From Saprospiraceae bacterium (lineage in GTDB: Bacteria > Bacteroidota > Bacteroidia > Chitinophagales > Saprospiraceae), in contig JANQSS010000070.1 of NCBI GenBank assembly GCA_028279185.1, positions 35,880-99,879 on the forward strand: a DNA stretch of 64,000 nt. Reading direction: 5' to 3'. Shown here piece by piece: positions 63,726 through 64,000 of this stretch. Position 1 is the stretch's first letter, and each line of letters starts with the position of its first letter. Below the pieces are notes generated by a model. That model worked only from the letters and a program-made list of their open reading frames with translations. It was not told where the DNA came from and made no database searches. The position numbers and the translations under genes were made by a program.

Positions 63726-64000
63726 TTAGTGCCGAATTAAATGTTGCGCGCACGTCCGGTCATGAATGTAATATACACCTCGAGGCAGGTGGGAAACATC
63801 AAGAATTCCTTCCACATTGGCAAAATGCTGTAACAGTCGGCCATTAGCTGATAGAATCGAAATCTGGTCTCTTGGTTGGTATAATTGAATCTGTCCGCTG
63901 CAAATCGTAGGGAAGAACAGTTTGCAAGCATTAACTTTTGGTTCGGATTCCAGGATAGCTGAAGGATTGTATTCGTGTGCTCCTAAGTCTGGTGCATTGA
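63726..64000 (-). CDS. 3' end of a T9SS-exported protein (cut by window edge)
   Basis: Ninety C-terminal residues are in the window. They open with NAPDLGAHEY, typical of the end of a right-handed beta-helix or polymorphic outer-membrane protein. A T9SS type A sorting domain follows (ISILSANGRLLQHF ... LPRGVYYIHDRT). The stop is TAA at 63726-63728. A different reading frame of the same strand (63737-63931) is a shadow. Two bases at the edge cannot be assigned. Confidence 0.85.
   Translation of the reverse strand, partial: NAPDLGAHEYNPSAILESEPKVNACKLFFPTICSGQIQLYQPRDQISILSANGRLLQHFANVEGILDVSHLPRGVYYIHDRTCAQHLIRH

Noticed and set aside
63737..63931. 64-codon minus-strand frame at the window end
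   Set aside because: It is out of frame with the T9SS sorting domain read over the same bases.
1..64000. tRNA, rRNA or CRISPR array
   Set aside because: No tRNA-like GTTCAAATC arm, ribosomal sequence or spaced direct repeats noticed in the intergenic gaps; a covariance-model scan would be decisive.

Overview
The window is a chromosomal segment of a Bacteroidota bacterium, most likely from the Saprospiria (Saprospiraceae/Lewinella-like). The evidence is five secreted proteins with type IX secretion (T9SS) C-terminal sorting domains, a PorP/SprF plus OmpA/PD40 plus CHU_C-type operon, Bacteroidota-style promoter elements (TAnnTTTG), almost no Shine-Dalgarno sequences, moderately AT-rich DNA, and a eukaryote-like class Ia NrdB. 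I saw no tRNA, rRNA, CRISPR array or intact insertion sequence. The window is mostly core and cell-envelope genes with a few accessory ones.

Layout. 0-9 kb: NADP isocitrate dehydrogenase, an A-type Fe-S carrier, a small membrane protein, a 5'-nucleotidase split over two overlapping genes, dnaA, a secreted tandem-cupredoxin protein and a patatin. 9-15 kb: secreted endonuclease/exonuclease/phosphatase-fold protein, GNAT acetyltransferase, PnuC, an O-methyltransferase-like protein and an MFS transporter. 15-18 kb: a degenerate IS200/REP-type (Y1) transposase-like protein, then two DGPF/YCII proteins followed by an ECF42-type sigma factor. 18-22 kb: NfeD-like protein and flotillin, acyl-ACP desaturase, a DUF4412-like protein. 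22.6-29.6 kb: a minus-strand operon of PorP/SprF-like, OmpA/PD40 and giant PKD/CHU_C proteins. 30-34.4 kb: nnr and sirtuin, a fibre-like secreted repeat protein and a small orphan. 34.6-40 kb: nrdB-nrdA, CorA, a membrane metalloprotease-like protein. 40-48 kb: amidase with a duplicated N-terminal module, clpB and a downstream orphan, and two uncharacterised genes. 48-56 kb: M14 carboxypeptidase divergent from a huge HExxH/TolB/beta-barrel protein, then a VanZ-like gene overlapping an STT3-type oligosaccharyltransferase. 56-64 kb: arylsulfotransferase-like T9SS cargo, HAD phosphatase, RidA, queE, sppA, xthA, a DUF481-like protein, and the 3' end of another T9SS cargo gene cut by the window edge.

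How it fits together. Much of the window serves the envelope: T9SS cargo and accessory outer-membrane proteins, peptidoglycan amidase, SppA, flotillin/NfeD, and a probable protein-glycosylation enzyme. The second group is nucleotide and cofactor metabolism and replication (dnaA, nrdAB, nnr, sirtuin, pnuC, queE, split 5'-nucleotidase).

The most notable items are the VanZ-like/STT3 overlapping pair, the transposase-like protein whose HUH motif is gone, a perfect 20-bp palindrome sitting on the predicted start of the amidase transcript, a perfect DnaA box upstream of nrdBA, a 59-nt long-stem hairpin behind the flotillin terminator, and a fibre protein built of five exact-length 25-residue repeats. 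All functional calls come from reading motifs by eye; no database search was possible.
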